Positions 1 through 8,079 of a DNA stretch of 14,709 nt are shown here, one piece after another. The notes below the pieces were generated by a model that was given only the letters and a program-made list of their open reading frames with translations, made no database searches and was not told the origin of the DNA. Source of the stretch: Bacteroidales bacterium. Lineage in GTDB: Bacteria; Bacteroidota; Bacteroidia; Bacteroidales; JAAUTT01. Position numbers and translations under genes: made by a program. Every line of letters starts with the position of its first letter. Positions within the stretch are counted from its first letter, which is position 1. The DNA lies in NCBI GenBank assembly GCA_025350365.1, contig JANXXY010000343.1, forward strand, positions 1 through 14,709, read 5' to 3'.

Positions 1-1046
1 CTGAACTAAGTACTGAAGTTGGCTTACGGTATACCCGATATGCGGCATTAGGGCCGGGTAGCGTATTCGTTTTTCAGAGTGATTATCCTAAATCCGAACA
101 ATCGATCACTAACACCCTTTTATATAAAAATAATCAGATAATAAAATGGTATCCGGCACTTGAACCCCGGGTTGCGTTCCGGTATAATCTCAATGATTAT
201 AGCTCATTAAAAGTAAGCTACAACCGCTTAAATCAGTTTATTAACCTTATTTCGAATACAACTGTTATGACGCCCACCGATGTATGGAAATTAAGCAGTC
301 CAAACCTTAAACCACTAACCTGTGACCAGTATGCGTTAGGTTACTTCAGAAATTTCAATAAGAACACGCTCGAAGCTTCTGTTGAATTGTATTACAAAAC
401 CTTGAAAAATGTTATTGAATACAAAAATGGCGCAAAAATTCTTTTAAATGAATTTATAGAAACAGACCTGCTGGATGCTTCAGGATATAACTATGGAATC
501 GAGTTTTATCTAAAGAAAAATTCAGGAAGACTCACCGGATGGGCAAGCTATACTTTTTCGAAAACGATGAGGCATACCACTGGTTCATCGGAACTGGAAC
601 AAATTAATGGCAATCAATATTACCCAGCGCCATCAGATAAACCAAACAACCTGATTTTAGTTGGAAACTATCATATCTCCCGGAGATGGCGTTTTTCGGG
701 GTTGTTTACTTATAATACCGGCCGCCCTATAACTTTGCCCGAATTGAAATACCAATTTGATGGTAATCAGTTAATCTATTACTCCGATCGCAATAAATAC
801 CGATTACCCGATTATCACAGGCTGGATATTTCGATAACGCTGGACGAAAGTTTGCGCTTGAAGAAAAAATGGAAAGGCAGTTGGACTCTTTCAATTGTAA
901 ACCTTTATGGACGAAAGAATGCCTATTCTGTTTATTATAAAAAAGAAACTCCGGCGGCATCGAACCACTACCAGGTGTTCAGCCTATATAAAATGTATAT
1001 CATTGGTATACCTCTTCCTACACTTACCTACAACTTTATTTTTTAA
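1..1046 (+). CDS. TonB-dependent outer-membrane receptor, C-terminal part (5' truncated by window)
   Basis: The frame starting at base 3 is open from the window edge to TAA at 1044-1046, giving 347 residues of an incomplete protein. It reads as the beta-barrel half of a TonB-dependent receptor: alternating aromatic/polar strands, motifs such as EPRVAFRYNL and SSLKVSYNR, a YNTGRP segment, and a C-terminal end in Phe (TYNFIF) typical of barrel proteins inserted by BAM. Members import large ligands across the outer membrane using TonB energy. The plug domain and any CarboxypepD_reg-like N-terminal region would lie upstream. A DUF4249 lipoprotein gene follows directly, a pairing common in Bacteroidota. 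The substrate cannot be told from this portion. An in-frame ATG at 267 is internal, since the homologous barrel sequence continues upstream of it. Confidence 0.88.
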   Translation, partial: ELSTEVGLRYTRYAALGPGSVFVFQSDYPKSEQSITNTLLYKNNQIIKWYPALEPRVAFRYNLNDYSSLKVSYNRLNQFINLISNTTVMTPTDVWKLSSPNLKPLTCDQYALGYFRNFNKNTLEASVELYYKTLKNVIEYKNGAKILLNEFIETDLLDASGYNYGIEFYLKKNSGRLTGWASYTFSKTMRHTTGSSELEQINGNQYYPAPSDKPNNLILVGNYHISRRWRFSGLFTYNTGRPITLPELKYQFDGNQLIYYSDRNKYRLPDYHRLDISITLDESLRLKKKWKGSWTLSIVNLYGRKNAYSVYYKKETPAASNHYQVFSLYKMYIIGIPLPTLTYNFIF

Positions 1047-1063
1047 TGGTGTATCTGAAACTT

Positions 1064-2134
1064 ATGAAAAAAAACATAATTATATTAACAGCAATACTAG
1101 GAGTGTTAACGTGTTGCAAAAAAATTTATAATCCGGAAATAAATAATCAACTTGAAGCTTTGGTTGTTGAAGGTTTAATAACCAATACTAATGGCCCATA
1201 TTCAGTGCGGCTTTCGAAAGCCGTACCTTACGACTCTGCCGCGGGAAGAGTGCCTGTAATTGGAGCTTTGTTAACTATCAATGACAATAATCAAAACAGC
1301 TATCAGCTCAATGAAAGCAGCGCTGGAGTTTACAACTCCGACGTGAACTTTATTGGTTTATCAGGCACTGCATATACATTGCATATTGAAACACGTCAAG
1401 GCGATATTTACGAATCATCCCCTCAATTGTTGCCTCCGCCCCCATCATTTGATACCATTCATGGTTTTATTTCTGCTAAAGAAATATTAGTAGAAACATC
1501 AGGCAACGGGTATATTGTCTCATACATAAACGGGGTGAATGTGTTGCTCGATTTAAACAAACAAAGCTCTGGACTATTGCCATTATACCGTTTTAAATCA
1601 TCATTACTCATTGAATATACTTACACCGAACAATTAAAAGGACCTCCCCCTCCTAATCCAAGGACATTTTATTTTTGGAACACCTTTAATTTGGAAAACG
1701 CTATTACAGGTACAAAATATACTACAACTAGCGCTTCAATTAAAAATCAGTCGGTATGTTTTTTTTCAACATCAAAATATAGCTACAATATTGGAGACAC
1801 CTCATCAATTTCAAATTTCATCGTAACCTTTAAACAATTCAATCTAAATAGCGAATCATATAATTATTACAAAGGAGTGAATATGCAATTAGCATCTGAA
1901 GGTAAGTTATTTGATCCTATAGCCTCTCAACTAAATGGAAATATTAAATGCATCAACGATTCAAAAAAACTGGCTCTTGGTTTTTTTGAAGCGTCTTCGA
2001 TACAAACAGTGACTTATATAGTTAAGCCTAATGCAGCTGATAAGTCTGCAAGTTTTAAAAAAATTAATAATCTTGGCCCGATTCCCGGTTCGGGAGTTAC
2101 AATTGATAGCATCCCCTATTTTTGGGTTAAATAA
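1064..2134 (+). CDS. DUF4249-family outer-membrane lipoprotein
   Basis: The protein has 356 residues from ATG 1064 (MKKNIIILTAILGVLTCCKK). An ATG at 1046, overlapping the receptor stop, would add six residues; I prefer 1064 because it gives a standard signal peptide: two Lys, a hydrophobic core, then a lipobox-like LTCC. The residues after the Cys (KKIYNPEI) resemble DUF4249 starts, and the segment EALVVEGLITN..GPYSVRLSKA followed by P-V-GA-L-TI-D fits the N-terminal beta-sandwich of the family. It is probably a lipidated protein at the outer membrane. DUF4249 genes typically sit beside TonB-dependent receptors, and an accessory role in ligand capture or barrel function is assumed rather than shown. 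The next gene starts 10 bp downstream, so the two are probably cotranscribed. Confidence 0.8.
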   Translation: MKKNIIILTAILGVLTCCKKIYNPEINNQLEALVVEGLITNTNGPYSVRLSKAVPYDSAAGRVPVIGALLTINDNNQNSYQLNESSAGVYNSDVNFIGLSGTAYTLHIETRQGDIYESSPQLLPPPPSFDTIHGFISAKEILVETSGNGYIVSYINGVNVLLDLNKQSSGLLPLYRFKSSLLIEYTYTEQLKGPPPPNPRTFYFWNTFNLENAITGTKYTTTSASIKNQSVCFFSTSKYSYNIGDTSSISNFIVTFKQFNLNSESYNYYKGVNMQLASEGKLFDPIASQLNGNIKCINDSKKLALGFFEASSIQTVTYIVKPNAADKSASFKKINNLGPIPGSGVTIDSIPYFWVK

Positions 2135-2144
2135 TACTATTGAT

Positions 2145-3908
2145 ATGAATATTAAATATTTAACAGTTGGGTTAATTCTGGTTTTTTTTATTACATTAAA
2201 ACCAGTTATAGGGCAAGGAATATCAGCCTCAAATAATGCTATTTCAAATGAATTAACTTACATACATACTGATAGGGATGTTTATATTGCTGGGGAAACG
2301 ATGTTTTTTAAGCTTTATGTGCTAAATAGCCTATCTCAAAAACTTTCTGACAAAAGCAAAATTGCCTACTTGCTGCTTCGAAATGAAACCGCAAGTTCAA
2401 TTTTGAAAGTTCGTCTAAAAGTTAAAAATGGTATCGCCTATGGTAGCATCTTCCTACCCGATACACTTAGCACGGGCTCCTATGAGATTGTTTCGTATAC
2501 TAATTGGATGAAAAATTTCGGGGAAAAAACATTCTTTAAAAAGGAAATAATTATTGCAAACCGATTTGATAAAGAGCTTAATCTACACACAAACAAAAAT
2601 TTAGCTACTGAACCTAAAACAACGAACATAACGAAGCCTGTTGACATTCCATTAATTACTGACAAGCAAACTTATCGTCAAAGAGAGAAAGTATCTGTAA
2701 ATCTTGGCAATAGTATAACAGGAAAAATGCAACATGCCAGCCTTTCTGTTTCGGTTTATGAAGAAACGCCCATAATTTCTAATGATTACACATTCAGCAA
2801 TTATCTGTTTTTAAGCAAACAAATTAATACTGATAATCAGAAACCAATATCGCATGCTTATTTTCCCGAAACCAAAGGAGAAATCTTACAAGGAAAGGTA
2901 ATTGACAGTAATACAAAAAAAACTGTCGCCGATGCCTGTGTGATTTTATCAAGCCCGGATACTATTGTAAATCTGCAATATGCATATACAAACAACAAAG
3001 GAATTTTCCAATTTCAGCTAAATGATTATTACAATGGTAAAGAACTAATTTTCAGCATAAAAGATGCACCAAAAACCAAAACTTGGAAGATTGAAATTGA
3101 AGATGAATTTAATTTGAAGACTTTGTTTAAAGCAGAGCGGTTTACCGAAAATCCCGAGTTAAAAAACTATATCCTTAAAAGTCAAGATATAGTTTATATA
3201 AATAAAACTTATCCATTTAAAATAGTGGAAGAATTAACCAAACCTTTAATTACTAACTATATATGCCCGAAGGTATACAATAAACCAATTCAATCCGTCT
3301 ATCCTGTTGATTTTGTTTCCCTCCCCGATTTTACGGAAATAGCCAGAGAAATACTGCCCACTGTAAAAGTTAGGAAACACAATAATACTTATGTTGCTGA
3401 TATTATAGACACAGAAAACCATATGTTTTTCAATAAAAACCCAGGTTTATTCCTTGATGGTGTGCTTATTGACGATATAAATCAGATTATTATGTTTGGT
3501 ACGGATAAAATAAATAAAATAGATGTACTTAGTACTGAAAGGATATACGGCGATCTTAAATTTCCGGGAATAATTGCAGTATTCAGTAAAAGTATGGAAA
3601 TTAAGAATATAAATCCAAATCAAACCTCAATAAGAGTTATGAATGATACTTATCACCCATATTCCCTATTAAACTTGAATGAAAATAAATATTCAAAACC
3701 AAGCCTATCGCCGGATTTTCGCCAATTATTGTACTGGAATCCGAATTTTGAAATAAACAGTACGCAAGACCCTAGTTTTGAATTTTTTACATCGGATCAT
3801 GTTGGAAATTATATTATTAAAGTTGAAGGAATTACGCCGGAAGGTATCTCTATTAGTTCATCCGCTAAAATTCAAGTACTTAACCATGTTAATTTATCAC
3901 AACGATGA
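2145..3908 (+). CDS. Exported protein with MG2-like, carboxypeptidase-regulatory-like and plug-like regions
   Basis: The protein has 587 residues from ATG 2145. The frame is open from 2031, but the added 38 residues would lie inside the DUF4249 gene, and only the 2145 start gives a signal peptide (residues 1-23, cleavage near VIG-QG). Residues 36-140 (LTYIHTDRDVYIAGETMFFK, ending near IIIANRFDKE) look like an alpha-2-macroglobulin MG2-type beta-sandwich. Residues 247-307 (ILQGKVIDSNTKKTVADA, then TNNKGIFQF) look like a CarboxypepD_reg-like domain. Residues 432-482 (PGLFLDGVLIDD, KINKIDVLSTERIYGD, GIIAVFSK) resemble the core of a TonB-receptor plug, but no barrel follows. Residues 525-577 (RQLLYWNPNF, YIIKVEGITPEG) form another beta-rich module common at the end of such proteins. 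Its function is unknown. The position after a receptor and DUF4249 gene suggests a partner of the same surface complex. The stop overlaps the next start (ATGA). Confidence 0.75.
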   Translation: MNIKYLTVGLILVFFITLKPVIGQGISASNNAISNELTYIHTDRDVYIAGETMFFKLYVLNSLSQKLSDKSKIAYLLLRNETASSILKVRLKVKNGIAYGSIFLPDTLSTGSYEIVSYTNWMKNFGEKTFFKKEIIIANRFDKELNLHTNKNLATEPKTTNITKPVDIPLITDKQTYRQREKVSVNLGNSITGKMQHASLSVSVYEETPIISNDYTFSNYLFLSKQINTDNQKPISHAYFPETKGEILQGKVIDSNTKKTVADACVILSSPDTIVNLQYAYTNNKGIFQFQLNDYYNGKELIFSIKDAPKTKTWKIEIEDEFNLKTLFKAERFTENPELKNYILKSQDIVYINKTYPFKIVEELTKPLITNYICPKVYNKPIQSVYPVDFVSLPDFTEIAREILPTVKVRKHNNTYVADIIDTENHMFFNKNPGLFLDGVLIDDINQIIMFGTDKINKIDVLSTERIYGDLKFPGIIAVFSKSMEIKNINPNQTSIRVMNDTYHPYSLLNLNENKYSKPSLSPDFRQLLYWNPNFEINSTQDPSFEFFTSDHVGNYIIKVEGITPEGISISSSAKIQVLNHVNLSQR

Positions 3909-4624
3909 AAATAGTGATGTTTTTAATGCTTTTATTAACAGGCAATTCAATACTATATAGCCAGAAAAGTTTTTCTGACCAGCTCATTTTAGATTCCATT
4001 TTTGAACCAAAACTTACCGGGGAAGCTTTTATTGCTAAAGTGGGAATGATTGGTCGCCAGTTTTTTAATGATGAGTGGGCAGAAAGTGATATTAAACTTA
4101 CAACAGGCGAAAAGGTTTCTAATAAATTATTGAAGTACAACGGCTATTTAGATGAGGTTGTATGGCTCATGCCCGAATTTTTCAAACAAGTAAAACTTGA
4201 TAAATTTGCCATTGATGAATTTGTGTTTAAAAATTATTTCGGAAAATCGATACGTTTCAAACGAATAAATATAAAACAAATGTTTATAAGCGATTCAACC
4301 GATATTTTTGCAGAAGTGGCAATAGAAAGCAACCTATCGTTGTATATATTCAGAAAAATTAGAATTGAAGGCACTGTTACCAAGGATAGTAAAGGAGCTA
4401 ACTATAGCTTCGATCAACTTGAGTCAGCGCCAGTATATTATTTAAAACTTAGAAATAATAACTTTTCAACTTTACAACGATTAAACCGCAGAGCTCTTTT
4501 ACACCTGTTTCCTGAGCAAAAAACAGCTATAAGAAAACTGCTTCGTCAAAACTTTCAGCGACTTAAAACAGAGTCTGATCTTGTAGAAGTTGTTAATTTG
4601 CTTAATAAATCGATTTTCCACTAA
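3905..4624 (+). CDS. Small exported protein of unknown function
   Basis: The protein has 239 residues; its ATG overlaps the previous stop as ATGA, so translational coupling is likely. A signal peptide is clear: MKIV, a hydrophobic run, then ILYSQ with probable cleavage before or near Gln20. The mature part has a conserved-looking opening (FNDEWAESDIKLTTGEKV, then LLKYNGYLDEVVWL), a beta-rich middle and a basic helical C-terminus with many Arg/Lys (residues about 185-225). I recognise this as a kind of small secreted protein seen in Bacteroidota but cannot name a family. There are no Cys residues, no lipobox and no membrane segment after the signal, so it is probably periplasmic or surface-associated. 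Operon position ties it to the receptor/DUF4249/MG2-like set. Its TAA overlaps the stop of the convergent hdr-type fusion gene. Confidence 0.7.
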   Translation: MKIVMFLMLLLTGNSILYSQKSFSDQLILDSIFEPKLTGEAFIAKVGMIGRQFFNDEWAESDIKLTTGEKVSNKLLKYNGYLDEVVWLMPEFFKQVKLDKFAIDEFVFKNYFGKSIRFKRINIKQMFISDSTDIFAEVAIESNLSLYIFRKIRIEGTVTKDSKGANYSFDQLESAPVYYLKLRNNNFSTLQRLNRRALLHLFPEQKTAIRKLLRQNFQRLKTESDLVEVVNLLNKSIFH

Positions 4625-6465
4625 GCTTGAATTTCTGCAAAGCTTTCAACATGTTTTGCAGATTGGTACCCTTCATCCATTTCAACATAGTACTTCTTTT
4701 GCACCAGCGACATTGAAACGACTTCGGAAATGTCTAATACAGGAATGGGCGACAATTGAGCAAAAGCTTTTTTACACAGGGGACATCCGGTAACCAATAA
4801 GTCGGGATTATTTTCGGTGAGAAGGTTAATTGCTTCATAGGTGATCTTTTTCCTATCGGTATTATTTATCTTTATATTTGCCAGGCTTCCACCGCAACAT
4901 AAACCTTGCCGGGCTTCCTGCGAAACAGATTGAAGTTTAAGTGAATAGGCCAGTAACTCTCTAGGCTGATTATAAATACCCGACCCTCGTCCTAATTCGC
5001 AAGGATCATGATAAACAGCTTTTTGATGCTGCGAGGTAAGTTCAATTTTTCCATCTTCAACCAAACGTAACAAATACTCACTGTGATGCAGCACCTCAAT
5101 ACCAAGATCATATTCTTCGTTAAATACCTTGTAGCAAATTGGACATGACGTAACAAATGTTTTTGCCCCGCTTGCGACAATCATTGCTTTATTTTTCGCT
5201 ATCAATTCCCGTGCCTGTGCCTCCTTACCGGCAAGCATCATTGGACGGCCACAACATATACCCGATACCTCATCCATAAACCAATAGCATTCCCCTGAAG
5301 CCTTCAAAAGAGTAACCATCGATTTTAGTATAGTCGGCTGCAGATGAGTCATGCATCCTGCAAAAAATATGACATCGGCCATTTTTACACCTAAATCATT
5401 AATATAACTGAACGAATTCTCTTTTTGAATGGATTGATGATACCTGCTGGCCTGACGGATAGAAGCAATATCGATTCCAACCGGACAAATAGCATCACAA
5501 CGCCCACACATCAAACAATTCAACGACTTCTCACTATTAACATTATTGTTTCGAACGGATTGTACAAAATATACTGACTGAACATCTTTGATATCAGCAT
5601 TAGTCAGCTGACACTGGTCAATACAAACCCCACAACGTGAGCAAGAATTTATCTCAACCTTTGTAAACGTTGAGAATTTCTTTTTTTCCGACACCCCATA
5701 ATTCCGTAGGAAAATCAAAACGATTTCGGTTGGGATGTGCATATATCTCGAATAGGGTAACGAAACAAAAAACAATCCCAGGGCAAACGAATACGCCCAC
5801 CAGGCAGGATAGGCAAGATATTGCGTTGGTAAAAAATTTGCAAAAAAAGTTCCGGCACTGCCAGTAAGAAAATGACCGCCTCCAAAATTCGCAGAAGTAA
5901 AACTTTCGGCCAGAAACCGAAAGGGGAAGATGACCCAAAGCGCGGTTAACGCCAGCTTATCGCCTGGTTTCAGAACTGTAGTCTTCTTCATTCCGAAAAA
6001 ACGCGAATACATTCGTTTGGTCCAAGCTAATAAAACACCGCTCAAAACAACTAACAATGTAATATCCATTAGTAAAGCAAAAAATCGCTCGTATACAAAT
6101 GTCTCAGGATGAGGATTAAAATATCTGAAAAATATGGGAATATAAGGAGGGCTTAAATGACCATGATAGAAAATACGGCATTCCCAGTTACCGAAAAGGA
6201 TAAGTAAAAACCATCCGAAAGCCAGACTCATATGCATATACCCAAGCAAGGGATTTACTTTAAAGACTTTACGATGTAAAAGACTTTCTAGAAATACTTC
6301 TTTTACGGCAAAAATTGATTTTATAGAAAAAAGTCCACTTCTGACTTTTTTTCTTTCATTCTCAGGCAAATTTTTTATCCATCTGGCATAAGTTACGAAA
6401 AGAGCGATCATCAAATAGATGAGCCCAACGGCAAAAGGAAGTACAAACCAGTCAAATTGATACAT
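4621..6465 (-). CDS. Membrane-anchored HdrD-like protein: b-heme membrane domain + [4Fe-4S] ferredoxin + two CCG domains
   Basis: The protein has 614 residues. Residues 1-255 form a membrane domain of HdrE/NarI/DsrM/QmoC type with about five helices (near 6-26, 72-92, 126-147, 170-186, 220-238). His78 and His243 are candidate heme b ligands. Residues 275-285 (C275, C278, C281, C285) and 317-327 (C317, C320, C323, C327) bind two [4Fe-4S] clusters. Two complete CCG motifs follow: C371, C404/C405, C441/C444, and C489, C523/C524, C561/C564, as in HdrB/HdrD subunits that hold non-cubane clusters. The whole resembles a DsrM-DsrK or HdrE-HdrD fusion. Inference: electrons pass between quinol/heme b in the membrane and a cytoplasmic disulfide or Hdr partner. 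It is the last gene of the hdr-like set, 59 bp after the upstream gene, and its stop overlaps the convergent gene by 4 bp. The direction of electron flow and the substrate are unknown. Confidence 0.85.
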   Translation of the reverse strand: MYQFDWFVLPFAVGLIYLMIALFVTYARWIKNLPENERKKVRSGLFSIKSIFAVKEVFLESLLHRKVFKVNPLLGYMHMSLAFGWFLLILFGNWECRIFYHGHLSPPYIPIFFRYFNPHPETFVYERFFALLMDITLLVVLSGVLLAWTKRMYSRFFGMKKTTVLKPGDKLALTALWVIFPFRFLAESFTSANFGGGHFLTGSAGTFFANFLPTQYLAYPAWWAYSFALGLFFVSLPYSRYMHIPTEIVLIFLRNYGVSEKKKFSTFTKVEINSCSRCGVCIDQCQLTNADIKDVQSVYFVQSVRNNNVNSEKSLNCLMCGRCDAICPVGIDIASIRQASRYHQSIQKENSFSYINDLGVKMADVIFFAGCMTHLQPTILKSMVTLLKASGECYWFMDEVSGICCGRPMMLAGKEAQARELIAKNKAMIVASGAKTFVTSCPICYKVFNEEYDLGIEVLHHSEYLLRLVEDGKIELTSQHQKAVYHDPCELGRGSGIYNQPRELLAYSLKLQSVSQEARQGLCCGGSLANIKINNTDRKKITYEAINLLTENNPDLLVTGCPLCKKAFAQLSPIPVLDISEVVSMSLVQKKYYVEMDEGYQSAKHVESFAEIQA

Positions 6466-6524
6466 AATATTTTCGTTGTTTGTTATTAGCAGATAGAAAA
6501 TCGTTATAGGATACTCGGTATTGT

Positions 6525-6890
6525 TTACATCTTGTTAACTACTCTCCTATTCCTACATTCTATTCTTCGGCTAATCACTTGTATACTATAAATCAACCCA
6601 CGGGTATTTACACCCATTGGACAAACTAACTGACATTTTCCACAAAGCATGCATTTATCAATGCTTTGAATTACTGAAAGGCTATCACCACGACGGAGCA
6701 AAAGGATGAATTTTCGAAGACTGAAATCAGTAAATTGCCCTGCGGTGCAGGTTGCTGCGCATGTTCCACAACTAATACAAGCATCAACTGAAGGTTCTGC
6801 CTTTTTTACTTCCAAATACATGCTTCGTGAAAGCTTATCGAAATCAATCTGCCTGTCGCAACTAATAGTATATCCAAAATCCTTTGCCAT
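6525..6890 (-). CDS. HdrC-like [4Fe-4S] protein (second copy)
   Basis: The protein has 121 residues, ATG 6890 to TAA 6525. Two ferredoxin motifs are complete: C38, C41, C44, C48 (CISCGTCAATC) and C80, C83, C86, C90 (CMLCGKCQLVCP), the spacing and wording of HdrC subunits. In known Hdr complexes HdrC relays electrons between the flavin of HdrA and the CCG clusters of HdrB. It is soluble, with no membrane helix. The first motif lacks the Pro that usually follows its fourth Cys (TCTAG). Only 16 bp separate it from the hdrA-like stop and 59 bp from the membrane fusion gene, so it is part of the same transcript. It is shorter than the other HdrC-like protein of this cluster (235 residues), matching the presence of two dissimilar C subunits. 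Confidence 0.85.
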   Translation of the reverse strand: MAKDFGYTISCDRQIDFDKLSRSMYLEVKKAEPSVDACISCGTCAATCTAGQFTDFSLRKFILLLRRGDSLSVIQSIDKCMLCGKCQLVCPMGVNTRGLIYSIQVISRRIECRNRRVVNKM

Positions 6891-6906
6891 ATTATGGGTT
6901 TTTAGA

Positions 6907-7923
6907 TTATTGTTTTAGATATTCTGATATTTGAATAGCAGCTGCACGAGCGTCATTAATGGTATTTTCAATGGTTTTAGGCCCCGTACAGGCTCCGGCA
7001 ACGAAAATCCCGGGGACCGAACTTTTTGTGGATTCGTAATGCGTATCGGCAATGCTATAGAATCCATCATCCTCAATCTGAAGATTTAATAATTCTTTTA
7101 TTTTTTTTGTTTTTGCAGAAGCAATCATCCCCACCATTAATATTACCTTATCGACATTCATTTTTAATGGTTTGCCCAGAAGAGTATCCTCGGCTTTCAA
7201 CATAACGGATCCATCAGGATTTTCAAATGCTTCCGATAAACGACCGCGAATAAACTGGATACCATGTTTAACCTGAGCATCACGATAAATATCTTCGAAC
7301 TTACGCCCGAACATTCGTAAATCCATATAGAAACAAAAAACTTCGGAATCGGGCAAATGCTCTTTGATTTCAATCGCCTGCTTAACGGCTGTAATACAAC
7401 AAACCTGCGAACAATAAGTGTGGCCGGCCTTTTCATCGCGAGATCCCACGCAATGGATAATCCCAATGCGCTTGGGCGCAGTGCCTGAAGTTGTTTTTAA
7501 TTCATCCTCATCTCGAAATATTTGCTCCAGATCGGCTGAAGTAATCACATTATCATAAATTCCATAACCATATTCTTCTTTTTTCTGAGCGTCAAACACA
7601 TCAAATCCTGTAGAAACAAGAATTGCATCAGTTTTTAAGTCGGTTCCATCACTCAAGCCTACAACAAAATGCAGTTTATTTTTTATTACGGATAGAACTT
7701 CGGTATTTAAATGCTTATGAATACCTTGATGAATTTGCGATTTTAATTTACCCAGTAAATCAGAAGCATTAGAGTTATCGGGAGAAAGTGAATGCCACCG
7801 GTTAAGTTTGCCTCCCAATTTATCAGATTGTTCCACGATTGAGACTGCATAGCCCATTTGAGAAAGCCTTACCGATGCTTCCATGCCCGCAACTCCACCG
7901 CCTATAACTAATACATGTTTCAT
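6907..7923 (-). CDS. Short HdrA-like FAD-dependent oxidoreductase
   Basis: The protein has 338 residues. The N-terminus VLVIGGGVAGMEAS is the dinucleotide-binding Rossmann motif for FAD, and residues 304-330 (PGIFVAGACTGPKTIENTIN) form the second FAD-contacting motif of the thioredoxin-reductase fold. Residues 158-176 carry C158, C171, C175 and C176 (CVGSRDEKAG to YCSQVCC), the CX12CX3CC pattern that binds a [4Fe-4S] cluster in HdrA. It lacks the N-terminal and the inserted/C-terminal ferredoxin domains of methanogen HdrA (about 650 residues), so it is the short form, similar in length to HdrA of sulfur-oxidation sHdr clusters. The expected role is the flavin hub of an Hdr-like complex with the neighbouring HdrB and HdrC proteins. 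The start follows a repetitive 156-bp spacer. Confidence 0.87.
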   Translation of the reverse strand: MKHVLVIGGGVAGMEASVRLSQMGYAVSIVEQSDKLGGKLNRWHSLSPDNSNASDLLGKLKSQIHQGIHKHLNTEVLSVIKNKLHFVVGLSDGTDLKTDAILVSTGFDVFDAQKKEEYGYGIYDNVITSADLEQIFRDEDELKTTSGTAPKRIGIIHCVGSRDEKAGHTYCSQVCCITAVKQAIEIKEHLPDSEVFCFYMDLRMFGRKFEDIYRDAQVKHGIQFIRGRLSEAFENPDGSVMLKAEDTLLGKPLKMNVDKVILMVGMIASAKTKKIKELLNLQIEDDGFYSIADTHYESTKSSVPGIFVAGACTGPKTIENTINDARAAAIQISEYLKQ

Positions 7924-8079
7924 ATTTAAAAATTATGGAAGTTTTGGAAGTTAAGGGAAGTTAAGGGAAGTTATAAAAACTCAATTCTATCTTCTTTACC
8001 TCTCTATCTTCTTTACCTTTTTTAACTTCTCTATCTTCTTTACCTTCTTTAACTTCTCAATTTTCTTTACCTTCCATAT
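7924..8079. repeat. Purine/pyrimidine-biased intergenic repeat tract between hdrB-like and hdrA-like genes
   Basis: No gene lies here. The left part (7937-7975, plus strand) holds four copies of GGAAGTTAAG or close variants with a 9-10 bp period. The right part (7988-8075) is pyrimidine-rich with a 9-bp period: a 27-bp unit at 8005-8031 is repeated at 8032-8058 with one mismatch, flanked by partial copies. The two halves are inverted relative to each other: GAAGTTAA at 7947-7954 and 7957-7964 is complementary to TTAACTTC at 8022-8029 and 8049-8056, and both outer ends read ATGGAAG on opposite strands. In the minus-strand transcript this could fold just before the hdrA-like start codon. Role unknown. 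Confidence 0.75.

Noticed and set aside
2031..2144. 38-residue extension of the MG2-like protein
   Set aside because: It would lie inside the DUF4249 gene and would bury the clear signal peptide that begins at 2145.
4635..4661. Inverted repeat CTGCAAA/TTTGCAG as a terminator for the plus-strand operon
   Set aside because: A 7-bp stem with a 13-base loop, no T-run, and it lies within the coding end of the convergent gene.
7924..8079. CRISPR array or a small repetitive Lys/Glu-rich gene
   Set aside because: The units are adjacent 9-mers without unique spacers, so it is not a CRISPR; the in-frame reading is broken by stops at both ends and lacks a plausible start and family.
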